NCBI GenBank assembly: GCA_004293935.1
Contig: RDZH01000012.1
Span: 124,001 to 188,000 of the forward strand
Direction: 5' to 3'
From: Alphaproteobacteria bacterium
GTDB lineage: Bacteria > Pseudomonadota > Alphaproteobacteria > Rickettsiales > UBA998
Length of the DNA: 64,000 nt
The notes beneath the pieces are model-generated. The model saw only the letters and a list, made by a program, of their open reading frames with translations, was not told where the DNA came from and made no database searches. Every line of letters starts with the position of its first letter. The stretch's first letter is position 1. Shown here one piece after another: positions 53,467-62,457 of the stretch. The translations under genes were made by a program, and so were the position numbers.

Positions 53467-54980
53467 TTAAACATCATCGTCCATCACGCACGCAAGATGT
53501 TGCAGATATTTGTTTTGTGCTGGAAGGCACATATCCCTATGTGCGCGGAGGCGTATCCTCATGGACGCATGAGATGATCGCAACGCATAGTGATCTTACC
53601 TTTCATCTGATTTGTTTGCTTCCGGGTACGGAGCAACCGAAGATGAACTATAATTTGCCACCGAATGTATTGAGCATCACTGATGTATTTTTAGGTGATA
53701 TACCATCGGTGCGCTCCAGCCCATCGCGCAATGTTATGGAAATACTTCGTCCTGCCATGACACGTATGGCGCATGATGATGCGCATTTTGAGGATTTTTT
53801 CTCGTTGGTGGAAACGCTGACAACGCATCGCAAACATCTTGATGCGGATTATCTGCTGAATAGCCGTGATGCATGGGAGTGCTTAGAGCAAATGTATCAT
53901 GAAGGTTATGACGGTACGTCTATGTTGGATTATTTTTGGTCGTGGCGTGCGTTGTTCGGGGGTATTTTCTCGATCCTACTTGCGCCTTTGCCTGAAGCGA
54001 AAGTCTATCATACTTTATGTACGGGCTACGCAGGCTTGCTTGCGGCGCGTGCGAAAATTGAGAAGAAACGCCCTGTCTTGGTAACGGAGCATGGTATTTA
54101 TACCAATGAACGCCGTGTTGAAATTTCCTCTGCTGATTGGCTAGGGGAAACGGCGGTAACGCAACTTACCATTGATACACTCCATGCCAGTTTGCGTGAT
54201 TTTTGGATGCAGACGTTTGCCAGTGCCTCACGTATGTGTTATGCCGCCTGTGATCAGATTATCACGCTTTATGCGGGTAATCAGAAAGCGCAATTATTGG
54301 ATGGTGCGCATCAAGATAAAATGAGTATTATCCCCAATGGCGTGGATGTGGCGCGCTTTTCGACGATTCACCCTGTGCAGCATGAAACTCCGACTATTGC
54401 GATGATTGGGCGCGTTGTGCCGATTAAAGATGTGAAGAACTTTATTATGGCCTGTGCGGCAATCCGTGATGCTTTGGGTGATCTTAAGGTATATATTCTG
54501 GGTGCAATGGATGAAGATATTGAGTATGTGGAAGAGTGCAAAATGCTCGTGCAGCATTTATTGCTTGAGCAGATCGTTGAGTTTACGGGATCAGTGATGA
54601 TTGATGATTATTTGCCAAAAATTGATGTGGTGGTCTTTACCTCCGTCTCAGAAGCGCAACCATTGGTGATTTTGGAAGCAGGGGCATCGGGTATCCCCAT
54701 CGTTAGTACGGATGTTGGGGCGTGTAGTGAAATGATTCACGGGGCGACAGATGAACAACCAATGATTGGTAGTGGTGGCGAGATTGTTCCGCTAGCTAAC
54801 CCGACTGCGGTAGCGCACGCCGTGTTACGTTTATTGACTGATCCAGCCTATTATCAGAGCTGTGCAGATAATATTCGCAAGCGCGTCTATCGTTATTATA
54901 CCAAGGATCAACAAAAAAAGGCATATGCGGATTTATACGATCATTATATCCAGCTTTCAGAACGTAAAGAGGTAGCATAA
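53463..54980 (+). CDS. pelF: Pel glycosyltransferase PelF
   Basis: 505 aa GT4 glycosyltransferase that uses UDP sugars to polymerise Pel on the cytoplasmic side. DICFVLEGTYPYVRGGVSSW at the N-terminus, TEHGIYTNERR and the GT4 sugar-nucleotide segment VFTSVSEAQPLVILEAGASG are PelF features. The start at 53463 is supported by GGGGAGG upstream and the four-base overlap with pelE. It is one base before pelG. Confidence 0.95.
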   Translation: MIKHHRPSRTQDVADICFVLEGTYPYVRGGVSSWTHEMIATHSDLTFHLICLLPGTEQPKMNYNLPPNVLSITDVFLGDIPSVRSSPSRNVMEILRPAMTRMAHDDAHFEDFFSLVETLTTHRKHLDADYLLNSRDAWECLEQMYHEGYDGTSMLDYFWSWRALFGGIFSILLAPLPEAKVYHTLCTGYAGLLAARAKIEKKRPVLVTEHGIYTNERRVEISSADWLGETAVTQLTIDTLHASLRDFWMQTFASASRMCYAACDQIITLYAGNQKAQLLDGAHQDKMSIIPNGVDVARFSTIHPVQHETPTIAMIGRVVPIKDVKNFIMACAAIRDALGDLKVYILGAMDEDIEYVEECKMLVQHLLLEQIVEFTGSVMIDDYLPKIDVVVFTSVSEAQPLVILEAGASGIPIVSTDVGACSEMIHGATDEQPMIGSGGEIVPLANPTAVAHAVLRLLTDPAYYQSCADNIRKRVYRYYTKDQQKKAYADLYDHYIQLSERKEVA

Positions 54981-54981
54981 T

Positions 54982-56382
54982 ATGGCAGGCATCGGTTTTG
55001 AGTTAAAAAAACTCACCAATCATGATAATTTAATTGGTGTGATGCACGCCTATCTTAGTGCAGGTTTTGCTGCTGCGGGTCCGTGGCTGTTCACGGCATT
55101 AGCACTTGGCGGTATTACCATGCTGTATGCGCAAAATATGTCGGTGGAAGCGTTGATTGAGTTCCGCGTGGTATTGGTGTATAATCTTGCGGCATCATTA
55201 GTGCTTTCTGCACCTATTTTTATGGTGGTGACGCGCTATATTGCGGATGCGATTATTGCAAAAGATGTCACCAATATACCCTCCGCGATGCTCGGTTGTT
55301 TGGTGGTGTTAATCGCCATACAAATTCCTGTGGCACTATTTTTCTATGGCTATTATTTTGAATTGCCGCTTGCGTTTCGCTTATCTGCGATTGCCAATTT
55401 GTTTTTGCTGACATGCGTCTGGTTGCTTGGTGTGTTTTTGATGGCACTGAAAGATTTTAAGTCCGTCAACCTCGCTTATGGCGTGGGTATGCTTGTTGCG
55501 GTCTTTTTAGCGCATTGGCTTCGTGCGGATTATGGTGCTACGGGCATGATGAACGGCTTCAATGTCGGGATTATGATTATTGTGTTTACGCTTTCCGCAA
55601 AAGTGTTTGCAGAATATCCCTATTTTTATGGTCGTCCATTTGCGTATCTTTCCATGTTTCGTCCGTATTATCAATTAGCAGTAGGCGGAGTATTTTATAA
55701 TTTAGCGATCTGGATTGATAAACTTATCATGTGGTTTGCGCCACAACGTACCTTGCTTGAACCAAGTAATTTGCGTTTTTATTCTGATTATGATAGTGCG
55801 ATGTTTCTTGCCTACATCACCATTGTACCTGCGATGGCATTATTTTTCTTTAGTGTGGAAACGCATTTCTTCCAATTTTATCGCCGTTTTTATGATGATA
55901 TTCTTGAGCATAAATCGTTGAGTCAGATCAAAAAATCAGGGGAGCGTTTGATCAGTTCTGTATTGTACCATGCGCGTACCTTCCTTGTGCTGCAAGGCGC
56001 GATCGTCTTTTTATGTGTGATGCTTGCACCGCAAATCATGGAAGCGTTTTCTTATAATTTCCGACAAATAGGGATATTCCGTTTGGGCGTATTAGGGGGG
56101 ATGTTCCACGTATTAGCATTGTTTGGAATGATTGTGCTTTCTTATTTTGATAGCCGTTCCCGCGTGATGTGGTTGCAATGTTTCTTCTTGGTGAGTAACG
56201 CACTTTTTACCATTATTACCTTATATCTAGGGTTTAGTGTCTATGGCTATGGGTACTTCTTATCGTCCTTACTTACCTTTATGTTGACGATGGCAGTGCT
56301 ATTTCGCTTTATGGGGGATTTGCCCTATCATGCGTTTGTGACGCATAATAACGCGATACGTATTCAGCGAGCTATTTCATAA
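54982..56382 (+). CDS. pelG: Pel flippase-like membrane protein PelG
   Basis: 466 aa with about 12 membrane helices and N-terminal MAGIGFELKKL, the PelG hallmark. MOP-superfamily-like protein in the Pel synthase complex; it probably moves or helps polymerise Pel across the inner membrane. AAAGAGGT precedes the start. It is the last recognisable pel gene. Confidence 0.95.
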   Translation: MAGIGFELKKLTNHDNLIGVMHAYLSAGFAAAGPWLFTALALGGITMLYAQNMSVEALIEFRVVLVYNLAASLVLSAPIFMVVTRYIADAIIAKDVTNIPSAMLGCLVVLIAIQIPVALFFYGYYFELPLAFRLSAIANLFLLTCVWLLGVFLMALKDFKSVNLAYGVGMLVAVFLAHWLRADYGATGMMNGFNVGIMIIVFTLSAKVFAEYPYFYGRPFAYLSMFRPYYQLAVGGVFYNLAIWIDKLIMWFAPQRTLLEPSNLRFYSDYDSAMFLAYITIVPAMALFFFSVETHFFQFYRRFYDDILEHKSLSQIKKSGERLISSVLYHARTFLVLQGAIVFLCVMLAPQIMEAFSYNFRQIGIFRLGVLGGMFHVLALFGMIVLSYFDSRSRVMWLQCFFLVSNALFTIITLYLGFSVYGYGYFLSSLLTFMLTMAVLFRFMGDLPYHAFVTHNNAIRIQRAIS

Positions 56383-56400
56383 TGGATAAGGAGTGATTCA

Positions 56401-57252
56401 ATGGTGCAGGCAGATCAATATATTGCGTTTATGGGTGTGGCGGGTGCGAATGCTGATTTGGCGTGCCGACAAAAAGAACCCTATATGAACACGCTTGCTT
56501 TGCCTGCCTTTGATGATGTGTTTGAAGCCGTCAGTGAGGGGCGTGCGCATCTAGGGATGATTCCGATTGAAAATTCGCAAGCGGGGCGCGTGGCAGAAAT
56601 TCACAACCTCTTGCCTCATTATGATGTGCATATTGTGGGTGAGCATATACAGCGCGTTGAGCATCATTTGCTTGGCATTAAGGGAACGAATCTTGAGCAT
56701 GTGCGCGATGTCTATTCACATCCGCAAGCGATTATGCAATGTCGGGGCTATTTGCGGGCGCATTCACAGTGGAATCCTCGGTTGCACTCTAATACGGCGG
56801 TTGCTGCTTCCGATGTGGCGCAATGGAATGACCCTACCAAAGTAGCGATTGCGTCTGAATTGGCGGCAGAGCTTTATGGGCTAGAGATTCTTGAGCGCAA
56901 TATTGAAGATGCCAAAGATAATGTCACGGTATTTGTGATGATTGCGCGTGAGCCGAATGATCCAAGCCTAGAAGACGGGATCACGCTTACTTCGCTATTG
57001 TTTGAATTGCGCAATATCCCTTCTGCATTATATAAAGCGATAGGGGGGTTTGCCACCAACGGGATCAACCTCGTTAAATTAGAAAGCTATATTCGTGGGG
57101 GCGGTTCAACCGAATCGCAATTTTTTGTGACGTTTGAGGGGCATCCTGATAGTGCGCCCGTTAAACGTGCATTAGAGGAATTGGGGTTTTATTCTCGCCG
57201 TGTGCGCGTTTTAGGCGTGTATCTTGCCGACCCTACGCGTTATCAATATTAA
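56401..57252 (+). CDS. pheA: Prephenate dehydratase PheA
   Basis: 283 aa enzyme converting prephenate to phenylpyruvate. IAFMGVAGANADLAC at the N-terminus, MIPIENSQAGRV, the NTAVAASDVAQW region and the C-terminal regulatory ACT domain (TSLLFELRNIPSALYKAIGGFATNGINLVKLESYI) are visible. It is a stand-alone dehydratase without chorismate mutase, usual in alphaproteobacteria. AAGGAGTG precedes it. Confidence 0.93.
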   Translation: MVQADQYIAFMGVAGANADLACRQKEPYMNTLALPAFDDVFEAVSEGRAHLGMIPIENSQAGRVAEIHNLLPHYDVHIVGEHIQRVEHHLLGIKGTNLEHVRDVYSHPQAIMQCRGYLRAHSQWNPRLHSNTAVAASDVAQWNDPTKVAIASELAAELYGLEILERNIEDAKDNVTVFVMIAREPNDPSLEDGITLTSLLFELRNIPSALYKAIGGFATNGINLVKLESYIRGGGSTESQFFVTFEGHPDSAPVKRALEELGFYSRRVRVLGVYLADPTRYQY

Positions 57253-57274
57253 ATCTGTATCAAGGACATAATGT

Positions 57275-58621
57275 ATGGTATCTTCTGAAAAACATATTCT
57301 CACTCGCCCAACGTGGAATCTTTCTCCTTCTAAGAAAACTGCCTATGTTAATGCGCGGGTGATTGACCCTGCCTCGGGGTTTGATGATCGTGGCTATGTG
57401 CTGGTGGCAGGGGATACGATTATTGCCGTTGAGCGTGGCAATTTCAATGATGATGCGAGCCATGAATTTGATGTAGTGGATTGCAAAGGCTTGGTGCTTG
57501 CGCCGGGATTGTTGGATATTCAAGTGCATTTCCGTGAACCGGGCTTTGAATATAAAGAAACGATTGAGACGGGGAGCAGATCGGCCGCAGCAGGGGGGGT
57601 GACGCTTGTCGCGTGTATGCCGAACACTAATCCCGTAATCGATGATGTGTCTATTGTTGATTTTGTCCATAAACGTGGGCGCGAAACGGGGTATGTCAAT
57701 GTGCGTACCTATGGCGCGATCTCGAAGGGACTAAAGGGTAAGGATTTAACAGAGATGGGGCTATTGGTGGAGGCAGGGGCAGTGGGCTTCACCGATGATG
57801 GATTGCCGTTGATGAATGCAGGCTTGATGCGTCAAGCACTCAGCTATTCCCGTGATTTAGGCGTGCCAATCGCGCAACATGCGGAAGATTTAGACCTCTC
57901 CGCTGGAGGTTGCATGAATGAAGGCGCGGTTTCTGCCAAGTTGGGCGTGAAGGGGATTCCTAATGCTGCCGAAGCGGTGATGGTGGAACGCGATATTTTG
58001 CTCACCGAACTCACGGGAGGGCAATATCATGTGCTGCATATTTCTACGGCAGAGGCGATCGAAGCCGTGCGCCGTGCCAAAGATAAGGGCTTGCGTGTGA
58101 CCGCTGAAGCTGCACCGCATCATTTTACGCTGACGGATGAAGCCGTGCTGAATTATCGCACCTTCTCAAAAATGAACCCACCACTACGTTGCGAAAAAGA
58201 TCGTCTTGCCGTGTTGCAAGGGTTGAAAGATGGTACGATTGATGCGATTGCCACCGATCATGCACCCCATGATCGGGAAAGTAAGGAATTGCCACTTTCG
58301 CAAGCATCATTTGGGATTGTTGGCTTGGAAACTATGTTGCCATTATCCTTAGCGATGGTGCATCGTGGTGAAATGAAACTGATTGACGTGCTAGGCGCGA
58401 TGACCTATCGCGCTGCCGATATTATTCATGTGCCGTCGGGTAGGCTGCAAAAAGGTGCGAAAGCGGATATGGTGCTGATTGATATGAATTATGATTGGAG
58501 CATTGATCCTGATAGTTTTGTGAGTAAATCAAAAAATTCACCCTTTGATGGCACGACGGTTAAAGGGCGTGCGGTGCGTACCATTGTTGCGGGTGAAACT
58601 GTATTTATGCTGAAAGAATAA
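57275..58621 (+). CDS. pyrC: Dihydroorotase, class I
   Basis: 448 aa dihydroorotase of pyrimidine synthesis (amidohydrolase). Segments: DIQVHFREPGFEYKETIETG, CMPNTNPVID, TDDGLPLMN, AQHAEDLDLSAGG, HISTAEAIEAVR and ATDHAPHD with the general-base Asp. The first metal motif, normally HxH, reads Q83-V-H85 here; other ligands are present. It may be a family variant or affect metal binding. The start at 57275 is preferred over ATG 57271, which is quickly closed by a stop. Confidence 0.9.
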   Translation: MVSSEKHILTRPTWNLSPSKKTAYVNARVIDPASGFDDRGYVLVAGDTIIAVERGNFNDDASHEFDVVDCKGLVLAPGLLDIQVHFREPGFEYKETIETGSRSAAAGGVTLVACMPNTNPVIDDVSIVDFVHKRGRETGYVNVRTYGAISKGLKGKDLTEMGLLVEAGAVGFTDDGLPLMNAGLMRQALSYSRDLGVPIAQHAEDLDLSAGGCMNEGAVSAKLGVKGIPNAAEAVMVERDILLTELTGGQYHVLHISTAEAIEAVRRAKDKGLRVTAEAAPHHFTLTDEAVLNYRTFSKMNPPLRCEKDRLAVLQGLKDGTIDAIATDHAPHDRESKELPLSQASFGIVGLETMLPLSLAMVHRGEMKLIDVLGAMTYRAADIIHVPSGRLQKGAKADMVLIDMNYDWSIDPDSFVSKSKNSPFDGTTVKGRAVRTIVAGETVFMLKE

Positions 58622-58661
58622 ATTTACATTTTTATAGCACGAATTTTTATGATGAGACCTT

Positions 58662-58749
58662 TGCATAACTCTCAATTCTTGTCATACCCGCGCAGGCGGG
58701 TATCCATAAACTACCGTTGTTACTGGATTCCTGCCTTCGCAGGAATGAC
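58662..58749 (+). repeat. Dispersed double-hairpin repeat, full-length copy
   Basis: TGCATAACTCTCAATTCTTG, TCATACCCGC with GCGGGTAT, then TTACTGGATTCCTGCC and GGCAGGAATGACG. It is the least degenerate copy, with two perfect hairpins. Same plan at 10379 and 22978. Confidence 0.8.
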
Positions 58750-58826
58750 GAATTTGTTGGTTAAGCAGAATTTTCATGATATTTGTGTTGTAGAGAAACA
58801 AACATTATGAAACGTGCTATAAGATT

Positions 58827-59264
58827 ATGCCATCCTATAAAAAACCTGTAGATTCCTTGAATGAGTTGCAACATTATGTGGCGTGCGGTAATGGCACTGA
58901 GCCGCCTTTTAATAATCTTTATTGGAATCATAAAGAAGAGGGGCTATATGTGGATATTCAAACAGGTGAGCCGCTTTTTTCCTCAAAGGATAAATTTGAT
59001 TCGGGGACAGGGTGGCCAAGTTTTACGCGCCCCGTGCAGCCTGATGCCGTTGTTGAGCATCGTGATGTTTCGCATGGAATGGTGCGGGTTGAGGTGCGAT
59101 CTGCGATAGGGGATTCCCATCTTGGGCATGTGTTCCCTGATGGACCAGATAGGGAAGGGGGGATGCGCTATTGTATTAATTCCGCAGCACTGCATTTTAT
59201 CCCCAAAGAGGAGCTAAAAACACAGGGCTATGAGGCTTTCATGGCGCAGGATGAGCGCGATTAA
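58827..59264 (+). CDS. msrB: Peptide-methionine (R)-S-oxide reductase MsrB
   Basis: 145 aa. Repairs oxidised methionine (R isomer). [18 protein letters not shown] and the catalytic cysteine C116 in RYCINSAAL are present. The two CxxC zinc motifs are missing ([13 protein letters not shown] and [12 protein letters not shown] instead), so this is the non-zinc subclass. It stands alone between two repeat elements. Confidence 0.95.
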   Translation: MPSYKKPVDSLNELQHYVACGNGTEPPFNNLYWNHKEEGLYVDIQTGEPLFSSKDKFDSGTGWPSFTRPVQPDAVVEHRDVSHGMVRVEVRSAIGDSHLGHVFPDGPDREGGMRYCINSAALHFIPKEELKTQGYEAFMAQDERD

Positions 59265-59320
59265 GGAATTTTTGTTTGGTTTTGTGTGCCTTGTGCTTGT
59301 ATCAAGGTACAAATTCATGT

Positions 59321-59468
59321 AAGAAACTGTTTGGAATCCATTTCTTATGGTCTGCAAATGTCTTTTTTCTGCGCTTCCGCTACGCATGTACCCTTAAGTA
59401 CATTTGCGTTGCGGTTCTCAAAAAAACAGCATTTTCGCCTCATAATAAAAAGATTCTAAATAGTTTCT
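59321..59468. repeat. 150-bp palindromic element, copy 2
   Basis: The left arm from 59322 (AGAAACTGTTTGGAATCC) and right arm to 59468 (GATTCTAAATAGTTTCT) are complementary. The interior matches copy 1 (TTATGGTCTGCAAATG, TGCGCTTCC, CATGTACC, GGTTCTCAAAAA, CGCCTCATAATAAAAA). The outer 17 bases differ from copy 1, yet the pairing is kept. It lies between msrB and the methyltransferase-like gene. Confidence 0.75.
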
Positions 59469-59488
59469 GAAGCAAACTATACTAAGTA

Positions 59489-60208
59489 ATGGTGTTCGGT
59501 ATGATACAGAAAAAAGATATACAAGAATATGATGCGAATATTGTCTCGCTAGCGCAAGTGAATATGTTCAAGGGGCAGTTGGCAACCAACAAGATTTCCG
59601 ATGAACGCGTGATTCATGCGCTTATGTCTGTGGATCGTAGCCATTATATACCCGAACATTTGCAGCATAATGCCTATGTCGATGCCGATGTGAAATTGTG
59701 CAATCATCGCTATCTTTTGGCACCGCTAACCTTTGCGCGTATGTTGGTGCTGGCAAATGTTGCTCCGCACCATAATGTGTTGGATGTGGGAGCTGGAAAA
59801 GGATATAGTGCCGCAGTGTTGGCACAGATGGCAAAACATGTCGTAGCGATTGAGGAAAATCCCGAGCTTGTGGCTGCTGCACGTAAGAAGTTAGCGCAAC
59901 ATCATGTCTGTAATGTCGATATTGTCACAACCCCGCTTGCTATTGGGTGCAGTGCGCATCAACCCTATGATGTGATTGTCGCTGAGGGAGTGTTGCGTTC
60001 CATTCCAACGAAATATGAAAAGCAGCTTGCTGAAGATGGCACGATAGTCGCTCTTAAGGCTGCTGCACCGATGTTTGCCACTAAACAAGTGTTGGCGCAT
60101 ATTGTGGTGGGAAAAAAACGGCAAGATCAGGTGCATTATGCCGAATATGAGACGAAATTTGCGTATCCACTCTACGAAACACTTGCACAAGATGGCTTTG
60201 TGTTTTAA
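59489..60208 (+). CDS. Protein-L-isoaspartate O-methyltransferase family protein
   Basis: 239 aa, PCMT family, expected to be a SAM-dependent methyltransferase. SAM motif HNVLDVGAGKGYSAAVLA (about 94-111), acidic VVAIEENPEL, and YDVIVAEGVLRSIP. In this alphaproteobacterial branch the gene is typically next to tolC, as here (36 bases to its start), and several expected PCMT substrate-loop residues look divergent, so the substrate may not be isoaspartate. A second ATG at 59501 is possible. Confidence 0.82.
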   Translation: MVFGMIQKKDIQEYDANIVSLAQVNMFKGQLATNKISDERVIHALMSVDRSHYIPEHLQHNAYVDADVKLCNHRYLLAPLTFARMLVLANVAPHHNVLDVGAGKGYSAAVLAQMAKHVVAIEENPELVAAARKKLAQHHVCNVDIVTTPLAIGCSAHQPYDVIVAEGVLRSIPTKYEKQLAEDGTIVALKAAAPMFATKQVLAHIVVGKKRQDQVHYAEYETKFAYPLYETLAQDGFVF

Positions 60209-60244
60209 ACAGTAGAATGAATCATTGTGTATAAGAGAAATAGT

Positions 60245-61669
60245 ATGAATAAAAAAAACTTCCGTATATGTGCTTGGGTTGCCCTATGTGCTACCAGCAT
60301 GTTAGCCCCATCTCTGCTTTATGCGGAAGCAAAAATAGCCAAAAAGCCTGATGTGGCAACGGCTAAAAAGAATGATGCTGCCATCGTGCCAACGGATAAA
60401 CTTTTTCGGGACGCATTGATTCATACCTATGAGAATAATCCGCGCATTTTAGCGCAGCGTGATATTTTTGAGCAATCAGGCGAACAGCATATGCAGGCCT
60501 TGTCTGGTTGGTTGCCAACTGTTAGTGCTACCTATAGTAAGGGGCGTCGTCGCAATATGTTTGGTAATCAGCGTGATTGGGATTATGTCGATGCACGCAC
60601 GCGTCAGTTGGATGTATCGCAACCTGTGTTCAACGTCTCTACCTTTTATGCCCTTTCGCAAGCGGATAATACGATTGCGGCATCGGGAGCAGAACTTATC
60701 AATATCACGCAAGAGGTGCTTATTGGCGCGATACGAAGCCATTTGGATGTTGTGCGCGATAGAGAAATTCTGAAATTGAGTGAGCATAATGAGAAAGTGC
60801 TAACCAAGCATCTTATGGCAACGCGTGAGCGTTTTAATGTGGGGGAAGCAACACGTACCGATGTGTCGCAATCGGAAGCGCGCCTTTCACGTGCGGAATC
60901 GGATACGATTCAGGCGGCAGCGAATATAAAAATAGCAACGGCAGCGTTTGAACGACTTGTAGGCTATGAAGCCCCCGAAGCTGTGGCGTACCCAGCGGAT
61001 ATGCCGCCATTGCCACAAGCATTGGATGAAGTGGTAGAATTAGCACAAAAAGCAAATCCGCGTTTGATGGCTGCAAAATTTGCAGAAGAAGCAGCGCATG
61101 ATGGCGTTGGTGCTTCTGTCACGCGTTTATTGCCCACTGCGGCCGTTCAAGGGTCTGTGAGCCGTCAGGAAGGTCTTGGATTTACCGATCAAGCGATTAG
61201 CTCGGATGCGTTGCTGCTTAATGTGAATATCCCAATCTATCAAGCGGGGGCGGATCATTCGCGTATTCGTCAATCGAAAGAAGAACGTAGCCGTCGCCGT
61301 CATGAAATGTTGGATGCAGGTAATCAAGCCCGTGAACAAGCAATTTCAGCATGGGAACAATATCGCGCCTCACTTGCCGCCATTGATGCCCAAAATGATG
61401 TCATCCGTGCTGCAGAAATCGCATTAGATGGCGTGCAGCAAGAGCAACTATACGGTTCGCGTACCGTGTTGGATGTCTTGGATGCGGAGCAGGAATTATT
61501 CGTTGCCAAAGTTACGTTGGAGCGTAATAAGCGCGATATGATCTTATCTGCCTATAATATCCTTGCGGTTGCAGGTCAGCTTAGCCCCTCGATGCTGAAA
61601 CTGGGAGTGCAAGAATATGATAATGAAGATGTGATGGATGGGATTAAATACCAATTTATAGGTTTTTAA
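60245..61669 (+). CDS. tolC: TolC-family outer-membrane channel
   Basis: 474 aa outer-membrane efflux/secretion channel. The signal peptide is NFRICAWVALCATSMLAPSLLYA. Two repeated long helical regions with RFNVGEATRTDVSQSEARL and the later LYGSRTVLDVLDAEQELFVA are TolC signatures. It can serve type I secretion of RTX proteins (such as that at 4987) and drug efflux. ATG 60245 is preferred over GTG 60227. The gene cluster methyltransferase-tolC-popZ is typical of alphaproteobacteria. Confidence 0.94.
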   Translation: MNKKNFRICAWVALCATSMLAPSLLYAEAKIAKKPDVATAKKNDAAIVPTDKLFRDALIHTYENNPRILAQRDIFEQSGEQHMQALSGWLPTVSATYSKGRRRNMFGNQRDWDYVDARTRQLDVSQPVFNVSTFYALSQADNTIAASGAELINITQEVLIGAIRSHLDVVRDREILKLSEHNEKVLTKHLMATRERFNVGEATRTDVSQSEARLSRAESDTIQAAANIKIATAAFERLVGYEAPEAVAYPADMPPLPQALDEVVELAQKANPRLMAAKFAEEAAHDGVGASVTRLLPTAAVQGSVSRQEGLGFTDQAISSDALLLNVNIPIYQAGADHSRIRQSKEERSRRRHEMLDAGNQAREQAISAWEQYRASLAAIDAQNDVIRAAEIALDGVQQEQLYGSRTVLDVLDAEQELFVAKVTLERNKRDMILSAYNILAVAGQLSPSMLKLGVQEYDNEDVMDGIKYQFIGF

Positions 61670-61737
61670 TGTTTTTTTAAGAAAAAAATGATTAACAATG
61701 ATCTTGTCAATGATCATGGTGAGAATGAGGCACAATT

Positions 61738-62331
61738 ATGGCACAAGCGCAAGAGGGTAAAGATCAATCGATGGAAGATATTTTGCAATCCATAAAGCGT
61801 ATTATTGCGGATGAGGAAAAAGCACCAGCGGATCAATCTACGCAAGCCCCTGCTGTGAAGGCCTTGGGTTCGGAGGTGCTTGAGTTGCATGATTTGGTGG
61901 AACAGCCAAAAGAAGATGTGCAATCTAAGGATGCTGAAATTGCGCCCGTGGATCATAATCCGCTGGATGTGCTGCATATGATTGATCATATGCCCCCTGT
62001 CGCTGCCCCTGTTGTTGCGGTGGAAGAAGTGGTCGTGGAAGCAACACCAAGCAAAGATGCTGCTACGGAAGCGTTGCTTTCTGATGCCGTCGTGCAGGAT
62101 GCTACCGCAGCATTGCAAATGCTGAAAGTGCGTGCGCAAACACCGCCCCCACCTCCGCCACCGCCTCCTCCTGTGATTGCCGAAGTGAAGCCAAAATTAG
62201 ATGTGACCATCGAAGATTTAGTGCGCGAAGCACTTCGCCCTGAATTGCGTGCATGGCTCAATACCCATATGACGGGGATTGTGGAGCGTATGGTCGCTGA
62301 GGAAATCAAAAAGATTCATCCTGCGTCATGA
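61738..62331 (+). CDS. popZ: Polar organising protein PopZ
   Basis: 197 aa (DUF2497). The N-terminal helix SMEDILQSIKRIIADEEKA, a Pro/Glu/Ala-rich middle with a run of prolines (residues about 138-146), and C-terminal IEDLVREALRPELRAWLNTHMTGIVERMVAEEI match PopZ. It condenses at the cell pole and tethers ParB-parS. The parAB-parS locus is 26 kb away. The downstream valS found in many relatives is absent. Confidence 0.92.
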   Translation: MAQAQEGKDQSMEDILQSIKRIIADEEKAPADQSTQAPAVKALGSEVLELHDLVEQPKEDVQSKDAEIAPVDHNPLDVLHMIDHMPPVAAPVVAVEEVVVEATPSKDAATEALLSDAVVQDATAALQMLKVRAQTPPPPPPPPPPVIAEVKPKLDVTIEDLVREALRPELRAWLNTHMTGIVERMVAEEIKKIHPAS

Positions 62332-62356
62332 AATCCCCCAAGTGCAGAAAAGATAC

Positions 62357-62426
62357 AGTGCTTTGTTATCGCGTCACAATTTATGCTTGCATAGACACAT
62401 GTGCAAAGTTATAAAATCAAAGCACT
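62357..62426. repeat. Inverted repeat after popZ
   Basis: AGTGCTTTG (62357-62365) and CAAAGCACT (62418-62426) are exact complements around 52 bases. It may be a terminator or a mobile-element relic. Confidence 0.4.
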
Positions 62427-62457
62427 ATATATGTTGATCAGACAATGAGAACGTAGA

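Noticed and set aside
59276-59470. Small frame overlapping the second palindromic element
   Set aside because: Same reason as copy 1; the similarity between the two frames follows from the repeat.
60884-60895. parS-like TTTCACGTG in tolC
   Set aside because: Half-site only, no palindrome.
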